A stretch of 9,386 nt of DNA from Caryophanales bacterium UBA6768 (GCA_002453315.1 DKGO01000017.1:1-9386), one strand, 5' to 3'. Counted from the first letter of the stretch, positions 1 to 8,397 are shown. Notes: generated by a model from the letters alone, not told the origin. Made by a program: numbers and translations.

Positions 1-47
1 TTTAATTATTCAGTAATCCCTATTTAAGGATAGAAACTTATGAAAAT

Positions 48-76
48 AAAAGCTAGTAACTACATTACTAGCTTTT
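48..76 (-). terminator. Intrinsic terminator after clpC
   Basis: A perfect 12-bp inverted repeat (arms 48-59 and 65-76, 5-nt loop) is followed on the minus strand by a T-rich tail (TTTTATTTTC). It lies 25 nt beyond the clpC stop codon and would end the ctsR-mcsA-mcsB-clpC transcript. In B. subtilis radA follows clpC; any gene beyond this point lies outside the window, so complete separation from it is inferred. Confidence 0.88.
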
Positions 77-101
77 CACTTAATTTCCTTCTGGTTTTAT
101 C

Positions 102-2546
102 CTAAACTTGTTTTACAGTATTAGGTAAAACCGTAAATTCACCTTTGTTATTTAGACCGACCTTTACATCCTGGCCTTTTTTTATCGTACCTTTTAGCAA
201 CTCTTCAGACAATAAATCCTCAATATTTTTTTGTATAGATCGTCTCAATGGCCGTGCACCATATTCTGGGTCATAACCTTCTTCTGCAATTTTTTCTACT
301 GCGCGGTCCGTAATTGTAAATTTAATTTCCTGCTCTTCTATACGTTTCTGTAGTTGTTCAACCATTAATTTGACAATTAGTTTGGTATGCTTTTTTTCCA
401 ATGCATGGAAGACAATTGTTTCGTCAATACGGTTTAAAAATTCAGGTCTAAATGTCTTCTTCATTTCTTCTAACACTTTTGACCGCATTGCTTCATACTC
501 TTGACTTTCTTCCCCCAAATTAAAGCCTACATAACTATTTCTTTTTAATTCACTTGCCCCAACGTTTGATGTCATAATTAAAATCGTATTACGAAAATCA
601 ACTAATCTCCCTTTAGAATCAGTCAAACGTCCATCCTCTAATACTTGTAACAAAATATTAAACACTTCTGGATGTGCCTTTTCTACCTCATCTAATAATA
701 TGACAGAATACGGACGACGGCGAACCATTTCGGTTAATTGACCACCTTCATCATAACCAACATATCCTGGTGGTGACCCAACCAATCGTGACGTGGAATG
801 TTTCTCCATATATTCAGACATATCAATTCTAATCATGGCATCTTCATCGGCAAACATTGCCTCTGCCAAAGCACGGGCTAATTCCGTTTTTCCGACCCCT
901 GTTGGCCCTAAAAATATGAATGAGCCAATTGGTCGCTTTGGATCCTTCAAACCTGCTCGGGCTCTTCTAATCGCTTTTGAGATAGCCTTCACAGCATCTT
1001 CCTGGCCAATAATTCGACTATGCAAAATTTTCTCCATATCTAATAGTCGCTTACTTTCATCTTTTGTTAATTTTACAACAGGTACACCCGTCCATGCTGA
1101 TACCACTGTTGCAATATCTTCTTCTGTTACCTCCGAGTCTTCTTGCCCTTGTTTTTCCTTCCACTTTGACTTTGTTTGATCCAAAGTTTTACGGATCTTT
1201 TGCTCTTTATCTCGGAATGATGCAGCTTTTTCAAATTCTTGACTTAAAACAGCAGAATCCTTCTCTTTACGAATTTCTTCTAATTCTTCCTCTAGCTCTT
1301 TTAAATTTGGTGGAATTGTATAAGAACGTAATCTCACCCGTGATCCCGCTTCATCAATTAAATCAATTGCCTTGTCCGGTAAAAAACGATCCGTAATATA
1401 TCGGTTTGATAATTCTGTAGCCGCCTCAATCGCCTCATCCGTAATGGTAACCCGATGGTGCGCCTCATACCGATCCCGTAACCCTTTTAAAATTTGTACC
1501 GTTTCTTCCGTAGTCGGTTCATTTACTTGTATCGGTTGAAATCTTCTTTCTAATGCTGCATCTTTTTCTATATACTTGCGATATTCATCGATTGTCGTCG
1601 CACCAACGCATTGAAGTTCCCCACGGGCTAACGATGGTTTTAAAATATTCGATGCATCAATTGCTCCTTCAGCACCACCAGCACCGATTAATGTGTGCAG
1701 TTCATCAATAAATAAAATAACATTCCCGGCATTTCTTATTTCATCCATTACTTTTTTTAATCGGTCTTCAAATTCACCACGATATTTAGTGCCAGCGACG
1801 ACTGTTCCCATATCTAATGTCATCACCCGTTTATCACGTAAAATCTCTGGTATTTCATTATTGACAATTTGGTAAGCCAACCCTTCTACAACGGCAGTTT
1901 TACCAACTCCAGGTTCCCCTATTAGGACAGGGTTGTTTTTCGTCCTCCTACTTAACACTTGGATAATTCTTTCTATTTCTGTATCACGGCCAATGACAGG
2001 ATCGACATTGTTTTCTTTTGCCATTGCTGTTAAATCCCTAGCAAGTGAATCTAATGTTGGCGTACTAGCACTGTTGGCTTGGTTTCTTCCCTGTTGGTTA
2101 GATGATGACTCGGTTGTTCCTAATAACTGTAAGACTTGCTGCCGGGCCTTGTTTAAACTTACATCTAAGTTGTGTAATACCCTAGCAGCTACTCCTTCAC
2201 CTTCACGTATAAGGCCTAATAAGATATGTTCAGTACCTACATAAGGATGCCCTAGCTTTCTTGCCTCATCTTGTGATAATTCAACCACCTTTTTTGCACG
2301 TGGAGTATAGTGTACTGTTTGCATTGGGTGGTTGCCTTTGCCAATTAACTTCTCTACCTCTCTTTGGATTGTCTTAATTTCTAAACCTAATTCTTTTAAC
2401 GCCTTTGCGGCAATACCATTTCCTTCTTTAATTAAACCTAATAATATATGTTCAGTACCTATATTTCGGTGACTTAGACGAATTGCTTCCTCTTGTGATA
2501 ATGCTAATACTTTCTGCGCTCGTTCTGTAAACCTACCAAACATCAT
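102..2546 (-). CDS. clpC: ClpC, AAA+ unfoldase of the ClpCP protease
   Basis: This 814-residue class I Clp/Hsp100 ATPase unfolds proteins and feeds them to the ClpP peptidase in the cytosol. Seen in order: two N-domain repeats (about 1-145, each with a [10 protein letters not shown] motif), AAA-1 with Walker A GEPGVGKT (210-217) and Walker B VILFIDE (276-282), and a coiled middle domain with a UVR-like motif (about 415-460). AAA-2 follows, with Walker A GPTGVGKT (547-554), Walker B VILLDE (615-620), the ClpP-docking loop VGF (673-675) and sensor 2 GARPLRR (763-769). The length matches B. subtilis ClpC (about 810). The MMFGRF start matches the family, with AGGAGG at 2555-2560 eight bases upstream. 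In this family the adaptor McsB and phosphoarginine substrates engage ClpC; that partnership is inferred here from the neighbouring genes. No defect is seen. It is the last gene of the CtsR operon, 82 nt after mcsB. Confidence 0.98.
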   Translation of the reverse strand: MMFGRFTERAQKVLALSQEEAIRLSHRNIGTEHILLGLIKEGNGIAAKALKELGLEIKTIQREVEKLIGKGNHPMQTVHYTPRAKKVVELSQDEARKLGHPYVGTEHILLGLIREGEGVAARVLHNLDVSLNKARQQVLQLLGTTESSSNQQGRNQANSASTPTLDSLARDLTAMAKENNVDPVIGRDTEIERIIQVLSRRTKNNPVLIGEPGVGKTAVVEGLAYQIVNNEIPEILRDKRVMTLDMGTVVAGTKYRGEFEDRLKKVMDEIRNAGNVILFIDELHTLIGAGGAEGAIDASNILKPSLARGELQCVGATTIDEYRKYIEKDAALERRFQPIQVNEPTTEETVQILKGLRDRYEAHHRVTITDEAIEAATELSNRYITDRFLPDKAIDLIDEAGSRVRLRSYTIPPNLKELEEELEEIRKEKDSAVLSQEFEKAASFRDKEQKIRKTLDQTKSKWKEKQGQEDSEVTEEDIATVVSAWTGVPVVKLTKDESKRLLDMEKILHSRIIGQEDAVKAISKAIRRARAGLKDPKRPIGSFIFLGPTGVGKTELARALAEAMFADEDAMIRIDMSEYMEKHSTSRLVGSPPGYVGYDEGGQLTEMVRRRPYSVILLDEVEKAHPEVFNILLQVLEDGRLTDSKGRLVDFRNTILIMTSNVGASELKRNSYVGFNLGEESQEYEAMRSKVLEEMKKTFRPEFLNRIDETIVFHALEKKHTKLIVKLMVEQLQKRIEEQEIKFTITDRAVEKIAEEGYDPEYGARPLRRSIQKNIEDLLSEELLKGTIKKGQDVKVGLNNKGEFTVLPNTVKQV

Positions 2547-2628
2547 TTGGCATACCTCCTAAACTATACTACTCATATCTATGCTCAATAATGACCTATA
2601 AAGAAACAATCTAAACATTGATTGCTAA

Positions 2629-3693
2629 CTAATTTTCACTTAAGGACAGTCTATCCCTAATTAAAGTTGCCCTTAATACATCACGTTCTATTGCATTTAA
2701 TGGTTTATTGGCGTAATGTTGTAAAAAACCTGGTTGGGTTAGCACCATTAATTCATTTAATACATTTCTTGAAATGTGATTGATCAAATTTAAATCAATC
2801 CCCAATCTTAAGAGCGAAATTCTACCTGCTGCCTCTTTTGATTCAATGATACGACTGTGTTTTAAAATACCGTATGACCGAAACACCCTATTTTCAATAC
2901 TAATCGTTGATTTCTCAATAATATTTTGGCGTGCATTTCTTTCCTGTTCAATTAGTTGTTGGATAATACTTTGTAAATCATTGATAATATCTTCTTCTGA
3001 TTTTCCTAAAGTTATTTGATTAGATACTTGAAAAACATTCCCCTGTGCTTCACTTCCTTCACCATATATGCCTCTGACAACAAAGCCTAATTGACTTATC
3101 GCCGGAATCATACGGTGAATTTTCTTCGTGAAAACTAAAGCCGGTAAATGGATCATTACTGAAGCCCGCATTCCTGTGCCAACATTTGTAGGGCAACTAG
3201 TTAAATATCCTTTTGATTCGTCGAAGGCATAGTCCACCTTCTCTTCAATCCAATCATCAAATTGAAAGGCTTTCTCTAAGGCAGTATCTAATTGAAAACC
3301 GGGATAATACAATTGAATCCGAATATGGTCTTCCTCGTTAACCATAATAGAAATTTGTTCATTCTTTGAGATTAAAACGGATGATTCTTTTGCCTTTGCT
3401 AAATGGGGACTAATTAAATGTTTTTCGACAAACACTCTTTTTTCAATTTCACTTAGATTACTCATTTTAATTAATTCAAATTTTTCGTTATTTTTAAATG
3501 ATTGATCACGGTAATTGGTTTCCATAAAGGCTGTAATAGATGCTAACTCCTCTGCATCAGCAATAATTGGAAAAGTTTTATCCTGAAAGTTTCGTGCTAA
3601 TCGTATTCGCGAACTTAGTACGATATCATCTTCGGGCCCTTTACTTCGCATCCACGGGCTAATCGCATCATTCATAAACTTTTCTAAACTCAT
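2629..3693 (-). CDS. mcsB: McsB, protein-arginine kinase
   Basis: This 354-residue phosphagen-kinase-fold enzyme phosphorylates arginines on proteins, marking them for ClpCP. It also inactivates the repressor CtsR. Visible features are the N-terminal SSRIRLARN nucleotide-binding stretch (27-35), the NEEDHIRIQ segment (119-127), and the catalytic-loop SCPTNVGTG with Cys167, the position equivalent to the conserved Cys in B. subtilis Mcs[11 protein letters not shown] (207-216) is also present. The C-terminal RDVLRA (337-342) is the RDxxRA phosphoarginine-sensing motif with Arg337, Asp338 and Arg341 intact. The start overlaps the mcsA stop as ATGA (4 nt), and the Shine-Dalgarno is weak, so translation is probably coupled to mcsA. 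It is slightly shorter at the C-terminus than the B. subtilis protein (about 363). All motifs needed for activity appear present. Confidence 0.97.
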   Translation of the reverse strand: MSLEKFMNDAISPWMRSKGPEDDIVLSSRIRLARNFQDKTFPIIADAEELASITAFMETNYRDQSFKNNEKFELIKMSNLSEIEKRVFVEKHLISPHLAKAKESSVLISKNEQISIMVNEEDHIRIQLYYPGFQLDTALEKAFQFDDWIEEKVDYAFDESKGYLTSCPTNVGTGMRASVMIHLPALVFTKKIHRMIPAISQLGFVVRGIYGEGSEAQGNVFQVSNQITLGKSEEDIINDLQSIIQQLIEQERNARQNIIEKSTISIENRVFRSYGILKHSRIIESKEAAGRISLLRLGIDLNLINHISRNVLNELMVLTQPGFLQHYANKPLNAIERDVLRATLIRDRLSLSEN

Positions 3694-4238
3694 GATAAGT
3701 CACCATCTTTACCACCATTATCAATAATTTCAATTTGTTTAATTTTATCCCGTATCATTGCTGCTTTTTCAAATTCTTCCCGTTCGATTAATTGTTGTAA
3801 TTCCTTTCTTAAACCTTCTAATTCCTTTTTTTGATGTAGTTCTCCACCTTTACGATTTGGTATTTTTCCATTATGTTTAATATTCCCACTATGAACCCTT
3901 CTAAATATGGAATCTAACCTATGCTCGAATGTTTTATAACATTGGGAACAACCAAATTTACCAATACGTTGGAAATCACGAAATGTTAAATGACATTTTG
4001 GGCAATGTACTTCTTCATCTATTTGAAATGGTTGCTGGCTTTTTACATTTAAATGAGGAGTGTTAGTTTCGAATAAGCCTTTTAACAAATCATGCAAGGA
4101 ATAGCCATCTTCCTCAAAAGAAAAATAACCTTTATCTTTTGCACAGGTTTCACAAACATGAATTTCCTTTTTAATCCCATTTATAATTTGGGTGAAATAT
4201 AAGCTTGCAGGGCGAGTTTTACATTCTTGACATTCCAT
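3690..4238 (-). CDS. mcsA: McsA, zinc-binding activator of McsB
   Basis: This 182-residue protein activates the McsB kinase and is needed for CtsR control and ClpC adaptor function. Four Cys-x-x-Cys pairs are visible: C3/C6, C29/C32, C79/C82 and C97/C100. Together they could form two treble-clef-like zinc sites. A C-terminal UVR domain (about 138-173, with a core [13 protein letters not shown]) resembles the ClpC middle-domain motif and the UvrB/UvrC interaction motif. A low-complexity basic linker (about 116-136) separates the two parts. The start codon shares one base with the ctsR stop (TAATG), and AGGGGAGA lies just upstream. The neighbours on both sides are its known functional partners, so the assignment is secure. 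Confidence 0.97.
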   Translation of the reverse strand: MECQECKTRPASLYFTQIINGIKKEIHVCETCAKDKGYFSFEEDGYSLHDLLKGLFETNTPHLNVKSQQPFQIDEEVHCPKCHLTFRDFQRIGKFGCSQCYKTFEHRLDSIFRRVHSGNIKHNGKIPNRKGGELHQKKELEGLRKELQQLIEREEFEKAAMIRDKIKQIEIIDNGGKDGDLS

Positions 4239-4702
4239 TATAAATCTCCCCTTTTTAACATCGTTAAGATGGCTGTTAATATTCTTGCTCTTAAATAGTC
4301 CCTGTCCGGCAATGGAACAGCCAGTACGTTTCGGTCCAGGGTACTTAATATAAGTTTCTGCTCTCTACGTGTGATTACCTTCTTTTCTGCCAGTCTATCA
4401 ATAACATCTATACCACCCTGTTGACTAACCTTAGGATTAATCATCGAAATAATATCATTTAATAAATCGAATTCATCGCGGTGTTCTATCCGTGTAATTC
4501 TAATATAACCACCACCACCACGTTTACTTTCTATTATATACCCTTTTTCCAATGTAAAACGAGTATTTATAACATAATTAATTTGTGAAGGCACACATTG
4601 AAATTGATCGGCAATTTCACTTCTTTTTATAACAACAACCTTTTCTTCATTAGCATGGACAATTTTCTTTAAATATTGTTCAATAATATCCGAAATACTC
4701 AT
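4238..4702 (-). CDS. ctsR: CtsR, heat-shock repressor of the clp genes
   Basis: This 154-residue repressor of class III heat-shock genes binds tandem heptads near clp promoters as a dimer. Seen from the chosen start: a winged-helix DNA-binding domain (about 24-70) with recognition region FQCVPSQINYVINTRFT, then the glycine-rich wing RGGGG (61-65), which acts as a thermosensor in B. subtilis CtsR. The C-terminal domain (about 75-154) contains LPDRDYLRAR, where McsB acts in homologues on nearby arginines. The start at 4702 is preferred over an in-frame ATG at 4735. It gives MSISDIIEQY, aligning with B. subtilis CtsR and matching its 154-residue length, and has AAGGTGG 5 nt upstream. The 4735 ATG has no Shine-Dalgarno and almost abuts the operator. 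First gene of the operon and almost certainly autoregulated. Confidence 0.96.
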   Translation of the reverse strand: MSISDIIEQYLKKIVHANEEKVVVIKRSEIADQFQCVPSQINYVINTRFTLEKGYIIESKRGGGGYIRITRIEHRDEFDLLNDIISMINPKVSQQGGIDVIDRLAEKKVITRREQKLILSTLDRNVLAVPLPDRDYLRARILTAILTMLKRGDL

Positions 4703-4707
4703 TTTAT

Positions 4708-4714
4708 CCACCTT
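4708..4714 (-). promoter_or_regulatory. Ribosome binding site fixing the ctsR start
   Basis: AAGGTGG on the minus strand lies 5 nt before the ATG at 4702. The alternative upstream ATG (4735) has only the CtsR heptads in front of it and no Shine-Dalgarno. This site therefore supports removing the 11-residue N-terminal extension. Confidence 0.75.
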
Positions 4715-4739
4715 ACCCTGATAATTTTTATTCATTAGT

Positions 4740-4762
4740 TTTGACTTTGACTATCATTGACT
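4740..4762 (-). promoter_or_regulatory. CtsR operator, tandem heptads
   Basis: On the minus strand, AGTCAAT, spacer GAT, then AGTCAAA fits the known CtsR box (RGTCAAA NAN RGTCAAA) with one mismatch. A third AGTCAAA (4740-4746) overlaps the second heptad by one base. The site begins about 8 nt downstream of the -10 box, so bound CtsR would cover the transcription start. Matching is by eye against the known consensus. Confidence 0.92.
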
Positions 4763-4769
4763 ATATTTA

Positions 4770-4797
4770 ATTATACGATAATTTCATTGTATTTGAA
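4770..4797 (-). promoter_or_regulatory. Sigma-A-type promoter of the ctsR operon
   Basis: A perfect -10 box TATAAT (4770-4775) has a weak -35 candidate TTCAAA (4792-4797, 4 of 6 matches) 16 bp upstream. Transcription would start near 4763, immediately before the CtsR heptads. The -10 box and its position are convincing; the -35 is tentative. Confidence 0.7.
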
Positions 4798-4992
4798 AGG
4801 ATTTACATTATCATTTATTAATAAACTATAATGGAGGGATTTTATCAAGATTTATGGGGAGAAGTAGGTGGTTAATACCATAGTTTTCTTATAACTGTAG
4901 GCACTATTACTAAATTACAATTTACATAGGAAATATTACGGTCGATTGTCTAACATCGATAGTTTTTGACAATTAACTTGGCGTTTTTAAAT
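4798..4992. other. Intergenic region, no gene recognised
   Basis: This AT-rich spacer lies between the ctsR promoter and the terminator of the thiamine unit. It holds only very short plus-strand reading frames (4831-4875 and 4854-4883) without convincing ribosome binding sites. No RNA gene, long repeat or additional CtsR or sigma-B promoter is seen in it. Confidence 0.6.
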
Positions 4993-4995
4993 AAC

Positions 4996-5045
4996 AAAAA
5001 TAAAACCTCCTTCGACCAAAAATTCCCTTTGTTCATTGGAGGTTT
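4996..5045 (-). terminator. Intrinsic terminator of the thiamine operon
   Basis: An 8-bp perfect stem (arms 5003-5010 and 5038-5045, AAACCTCC/GGAGGTTT) may be extended past an internal loop by further short pairings. On the minus strand it is followed by TTTTATTTTTG. It lies about 70 nt after the thiN stop and separates the thiamine unit from the ctsR promoter. Confidence 0.8.
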
Positions 5046-5113
5046 ATTCGATTAAATGTGACATATATGAACATCCTATGTTATGGATTTTAGACGATCA
5101 CTTATAACCTTAC

Positions 5114-5776
5114 TCATTTCACTTCATCATTATCCCGACTTTGGACAAAGAGTAACAATCCCTCTTTAAATGATACTGACCCCATTTCTAACTGTAGCCA
5201 ATTGGATATTAAACGTGTCGAACCCCACGTAACATCGTAATTAGTGAGTGGATAAGCAAAACCAGATAACGAAATCCCTCGTACCCTTTCCGTAAACGGA
5301 ACAAACGATATAAAGGGATATAATTTATCTTTAAAAACTTTATGTGTGCCGGGTTCTTTTAATTCTAATTGATTCCAACGATTAATAATAATCGCTTTGA
5401 TACCTTTAGCAATAATAGTGTACAATAACTGCACATTAATCAATTCATGGTCAAGACGTCCTCCCGTAATACCAAACAAATAAATCTTTTTGGCATTTAG
5501 ATCAAACGCTGTCTGCAAGGCAATTTCCAAATCTGTTTTATCTTTGATATGAGAATATTCGTCGGTATGTCGTGCATTTGCAAAAATTACTTCCTTCTGT
5601 TCTTGAGTTACCGAATCAAAGTCACCAACAGCATAGGTAATCATGATTCCCCTATCCAATATTTCTAGTGCACCCCGGTCAGCACCAATCCAAATATCTA
5701 CTTCTGTTTCATAACCTGTTAAATCGGGTAGATAATTGCTTGGACCACTCCCAACAATTGCTACAACACACATCAT
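5114..5776 (-). CDS. thiN: Thiamine pyrophosphokinase
   Basis: This cytosolic enzyme of about 220 residues transfers pyrophosphate from ATP to thiamine, giving TPP. The catalytic domain shows GADRGA (31-36), the metal-binding GDFDS (51-55), KDKTDLE (78-84) and GITGGRLDH (102-110), all typical of the ThiN/TPK family. The C-terminal thiamine-binding domain (about 140-215) keeps GSTRLISN (185-192). Length agrees with B. subtilis ThiN (about 214). Two adjacent ATGs exist: GGAGG is 4 nt before the first (5776) and 7 nt before the second (5773), so the second may be used. It lies 78 nt after thiZ with no convincing promoter between, so it is probably the last gene of the TPP-riboswitch operon. In B. 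subtilis thiN is near rpe, so a second copy elsewhere in this genome is possible. The residue after the conserved SN is Trp, where I recall Glu in Bacillus homologues. Confidence 0.93.
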   Translation of the reverse strand: MMCVVAIVGSGPSNYLPDLTGYETEVDIWIGADRGALEILDRGIMITYAVGDFDSVTQEQKEVIFANARHTDEYSHIKDKTDLEIALQTAFDLNAKKIYLFGITGGRLDHELINVQLLYTIIAKGIKAIIINRWNQLELKEPGTHKVFKDKLYPFISFVPFTERVRGISLSGFAYPLTNYDVTWGSTRLISNWLQLEMGSVSFKEGLLLFVQSRDNDEVK

Positions 5777-5854
5777 TAATCCTCCCTCACATGCTCTGTT
5801 ATATTTCTTTTATATAACTGTTATTTACACGAGAAATGTGAAACTTTTTCCTCA

Positions 5855-6589
5855 TTACGGGTTTTCAATAATATTTATTATTTCTCGTTTCCAAATTAAG
5901 AACTCATCTGTTAGCATAAGTGAGTCTAAACGTGGTCTTGGAAAAGGTACAGTAATAGTTCCTTTGACTTTCGCCGGTGAATTACTTAGCACGACAATCT
6001 TATCAGATAAAAATAACGCCTCCTCAATACTGTGTGTAATAAACAAAATTGATTGTTCATACTCCTGCCACGTATCAAGTAACCATTTCTGCATATCAAT
6101 TCTTGTAAATTCATCTAATGAGGAAAATGGTTCATCTAGGCAGAGTAATTCCTGGGGACATAATAACGCACGAATAAACGAAACACGTTGCCGCATCCCA
6201 CCTGATAATTCATGTGGAAATGAGTGAATAACGTCATTAAGCCCCGCGAATTTTAACATCTCAATTGCTCGTTTTCTATTTACTTCCCCTTGTAGTTCTC
6301 GTCCCAATAACACATTATCTAATACTGTACGCCATGGAAACAGCGAATCTTGCTGTGGCATATAACTAATATGTCCTGTTTTATTCAAAATTGATTTTCC
6401 CGCCATCAAGACATCACCAGAATCGGGATCAATCATCCCACCAATGATTCCAAACAATGTACTTTTCCCACTTCCGGAGGGACCAATTAATGAAACAAAT
6501 TCCCCTTGATTCATCGTAAAAGTTATATTACCTAACACTTGTTTTTGTTGATATGATTTACGAATTTGCTTAATTGATAGGCTCATCAT
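5855..6589 (-). CDS. thiZ: ThiZ, ATPase of the thiamine-precursor ABC importer
   Basis: This 244-residue ABC ATPase would energise uptake at the inner face of the membrane. Visible motifs are Walker A GPSGSGKST (36-44), the Q-loop MPQQDSLFPW (77-86), the signature LSGGMRQR (128-135), Walker B LLCLDEP (148-154), the D-loop SSLDE (156-160) and the H-loop His186. It belongs to the SsuB/TauB/ThiZ subfamily, which cannot be split by ATPase sequence alone. The thiamine assignment rests on the adjacent thiY, thiX, ykoF, thiN and the TPP riboswitch. The start lies inside thiX (20-nt overlap), so translation is probably coupled. Two adjacent ATGs (6589 and 6586) follow a G-rich Shine-Dalgarno, GAGGGGGGG. 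No motif is damaged. Confidence 0.92.
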   Translation of the reverse strand: MMSLSIKQIRKSYQQKQVLGNITFTMNQGEFVSLIGPSGSGKSTLFGIIGGMIDPDSGDVLMAGKSILNKTGHISYMPQQDSLFPWRTVLDNVLLGRELQGEVNRKRAIEMLKFAGLNDVIHSFPHELSGGMRQRVSFIRALLCPQELLCLDEPFSSLDEFTRIDMQKWLLDTWQEYEQSILFITHSIEEALFLSDKIVVLSNSPAKVKGTITVPFPRPRLDSLMLTDEFLIWKREIINIIENP

Positions 6590-7349
6590 GTCCCCCCCTC
6601 ATCTGCCATCGTTGAAATAACTTCTCCAACAACAAAATGATATTGAAAAAACCTAAACTAAGCAACATCGTCATAATAATTGCGACGAATACTCGTGAAG
6701 TTTTATAAGATGATGTTGCAATTGTCATATATACACCGATACCCTTTTGGGCACCAAGCCATTCAGAAACAACTGCAGCCATTACACTGTAGGTTGCGGC
6801 TATTTTTATCCCGGAAAAAATCGACGGTATTGCATGCGGTAATTGTAATTTCCAGAACATCTGTGATTTACTGGCTCCCATTATCTGCATATAAAAGGTC
6901 AATTCCCGACTAGTCTGCTGTAAACCAGTTAGCGTGGAAATAGCAATCGGAAAAAAACAAGCAAGTGTAATAATAATAAATTTAGGTGTTGTTCCAAATC
7001 CGAACCAAATAACCAACAATGGTGCTAGTACAATTATGGGAATATTTTGTGACAATATCAAAAATGGATAAAAGGTATCTTTTACTTTTTCAAACAAGTG
7101 TAAGATCATTGCTACGAGCAAACCAACAATTGTTCCAATTGTGAAGCCGAATATAACCAAAAATAAAGTAGATACTAAATGTGGATAAAAAGCAGGCCAT
7201 ACAATAAATAACTCGGAAATAATGACCGTAGGGGCCGGTAATAACCATTCTTCAACTGAATAAAGCCTTACTGCCCCTTCCCACAACACCGTAATTATTA
7301 AAATGGCAACAACAGCTTGCCATCCGTTTCTTTTATAACGTTTAATCAT
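6570..7349 (-). CDS. thiX: ThiX, permease of the thiamine-precursor ABC importer
   Basis: This 259-residue inner-membrane permease of the BPD_transp_1 (SsuC/TauC-like) family has about six hydrophobic segments. They lie near 12-30, 58-84, 97-117, 122-142, 183-200 and 219-241. The EAA loop that docks with the ATPase is visible at about 154-184, with the conserved Gly in IMGASKSQMFWKLQLP. The start has GAGGAAG a few bases upstream and lies 14 nt after the thiY stop. The C-terminus overlaps thiZ and contains a run of seven G residues. In Bacillus halodurans the homologous ThiXYZ system imports formylaminopyrimidine, a thiamine breakdown product. Which pyrimidine or thiamine compound is carried here cannot be read from the permease. 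Confidence 0.9.
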   Translation of the reverse strand: MIKRYKRNGWQAVVAILIITVLWEGAVRLYSVEEWLLPAPTVIISELFIVWPAFYPHLVSTLFLVIFGFTIGTIVGLLVAMILHLFEKVKDTFYPFLILSQNIPIIVLAPLLVIWFGFGTTPKFIIITLACFFPIAISTLTGLQQTSRELTFYMQIMGASKSQMFWKLQLPHAIPSIFSGIKIAATYSVMAAVVSEWLGAQKGIGVYMTIATSSYKTSRVFVAIIMTMLLSLGFFNIILLLEKLFQRWQMRGGHDEPIN

Positions 7350-7363
7350 TTACACTTCCTCGT

Positions 7364-8365
7364 TTACTTCCTTTTTGGTAAAAATTCATTTGTAAATGCT
7401 CCATTAACATCAAAATCCGATTTAATCAATTCATGTTCAATCATAAAATCAGTGACCTTTTGCCAGCGTTCTGTATCCTGAATTCCAAACTGACTAGCAT
7501 CATCTTGATACTTTGTAGCCAACCATTCCTGACTACGTTTGACAAGTTCTACATTTAGGTCTGGTACACTTTTAATTAAAATATCTGTGGCTTTTTCTGG
7601 TTCTTCTATGGCAAATTCATACCCTTTAACAGCTGCTTTAACAAATTTACCAACTAGATTAGGATTCTTTTCAATTAACGACTCACTTGTTGCAATAATG
7701 GGAGTATAAAAATCCAGTGCATCAGATAAATCTTTTAAATAAATCATATTTAACTCTTGTTCACGAATTTCGGCTTCAATCCCTGTCCAAGCCTGAAAAA
7801 CTAGTGAAAAATCAATATCCCTTTTAATCGCAACAAAAAAATCCGAATCACCAATGTTTTTTGACTCTACCTTACTAAAATCCGCATTATTTTCCTCCAT
7901 ACTCATCGTCATAATTGCCTTTGTTAATTCACTCATATTCATTCCAAAGACCTTTCCTTCAAAATCCGCTGGACTCGTAATATTTTTTTCCGCGGGAGAG
8001 GCATAACCTGCTGTATTATGTTGAATAATTGCTGCAATTGAAACAAGTGGTAAATCTTCATTCCGCGCGATCATCAAACTCTCTTGATAACTAATCCCAA
8101 AATCTGCTTTACCTGTCGCAACTAATTGCCCAGCCCCTGCCTCTCCGGGCAACATGATTTCCACATCCAATCCTTCTTCTTCAAAAAAACCCTTTGCTTG
8201 CGCAACGTAAATTCCTGTGTGATTCGTATTAGGCGTCCAATCTAGTACAAATGTCACTTGTTGCAAATCCGACTTTTCACCATTCTCATACTTACCAACC
8301 TTTTGTGCATTACATCCAACAATAAATACAAGTACCATACTAAGCAACAATACAAATCGTTTCAT
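7364..8365 (-). CDS. thiY: ThiY, lipoprotein substrate-binding protein (NMT1/THI5 family)
   Basis: This 333-residue lipoprotein would capture substrate outside the membrane for ThiX-ThiZ. A signal peptide (1-17) ends in the lipobox IVGC with lipid-attachment Cys18. The mature part shows NMT1/THI5-type features: FVLDWTPNTNHTG (39-51), YVAQAKGFFEEEGLDVEI (53-70), then GEAGAGQLVATGKADFGISY (74-93). Family members bind thiamine pyrimidine precursors; B. halodurans ThiY binds formylaminopyrimidine. The start at 8365 is chosen because AGGAGG (8375-8380) lies 9 nt upstream and it yields a normal signal peptide. An in-frame ATG at 8389 has no ribosome binding site and would put a charged extension ahead of it. 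It follows ykoF by 32 nt. NMT1-family proteins also bind sulfonates or nitrate, but the riboswitch context favours thiamine precursors. Confidence 0.92.
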   Translation of the reverse strand: MKRFVLLLSMVLVFIVGCNAQKVGKYENGEKSDLQQVTFVLDWTPNTNHTGIYVAQAKGFFEEEGLDVEIMLPGEAGAGQLVATGKADFGISYQESLMIARNEDLPLVSIAAIIQHNTAGYASPAEKNITSPADFEGKVFGMNMSELTKAIMTMSMEENNADFSKVESKNIGDSDFFVAIKRDIDFSLVFQAWTGIEAEIREQELNMIYLKDLSDALDFYTPIIATSESLIEKNPNLVGKFVKAAVKGYEFAIEEPEKATDILIKSVPDLNVELVKRSQEWLATKYQDDASQFGIQDTERWQKVTDFMIEHELIKSDFDVNGAFTNEFLPKRK

Positions 8366-8374
8366 ACTAAATTC

Positions 8375-8380
8375 CCTCCT
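8375..8380 (-). promoter_or_regulatory. Ribosome binding site fixing the thiY start
   Basis: AGGAGG on the minus strand lies 9 nt before the ATG at 8365. The in-frame ATG at 8389 lies upstream of it and has no comparable site. This supports a signal peptide beginning MKRFVLLL. Confidence 0.8.
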
Positions 8381-8397
8381 TTTAATCATGTTTTTAA

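Noticed and set aside
793..2244. Several plus-strand open frames of 60-128 codons opposite clpC
   Set aside because: They lie antisense to a highly conserved gene, lack convincing ribosome binding sites, and their translations are low-complexity and resemble no family. They are shadows of clpC.
4831..4929. Tiny plus-strand frames beginning MEGFYQDLW (4831) and MGRSRWLIP (4854); the latter could continue as SFLITVGTITK if one base at 4881 were skipped
   Set aside because: They are 9-25 codons long and none has a Shine-Dalgarno at proper spacing. No known protein family is recognised, and the frameshift extension is speculative. A homology search of the 25-residue reconstruction would settle whether it is a gene remnant.
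5798..5818. Perfect 7-bp inverted repeat GTTATAT/ATATAAC between thiZ and thiN
   Set aside because: The stem is almost all A-T, there is no T-tract, and no promoter with good spacing was found nearby. It is more likely chance in AT-rich spacer than a terminator or operator.
5736..6227. Plus-strand open frame of 163 codons opposite thiN and thiZ
   Set aside because: It runs antisense across two clearly conserved genes and their gap, and its translation shows no domain. It is best explained as a shadow of thiZ.
8366..8389. Longer thiY start at 8389
   Set aside because: There is no ribosome binding site in front of it, and it would add a charged segment before the signal peptide. The ATG at 8365 has AGGAGG at good spacing.
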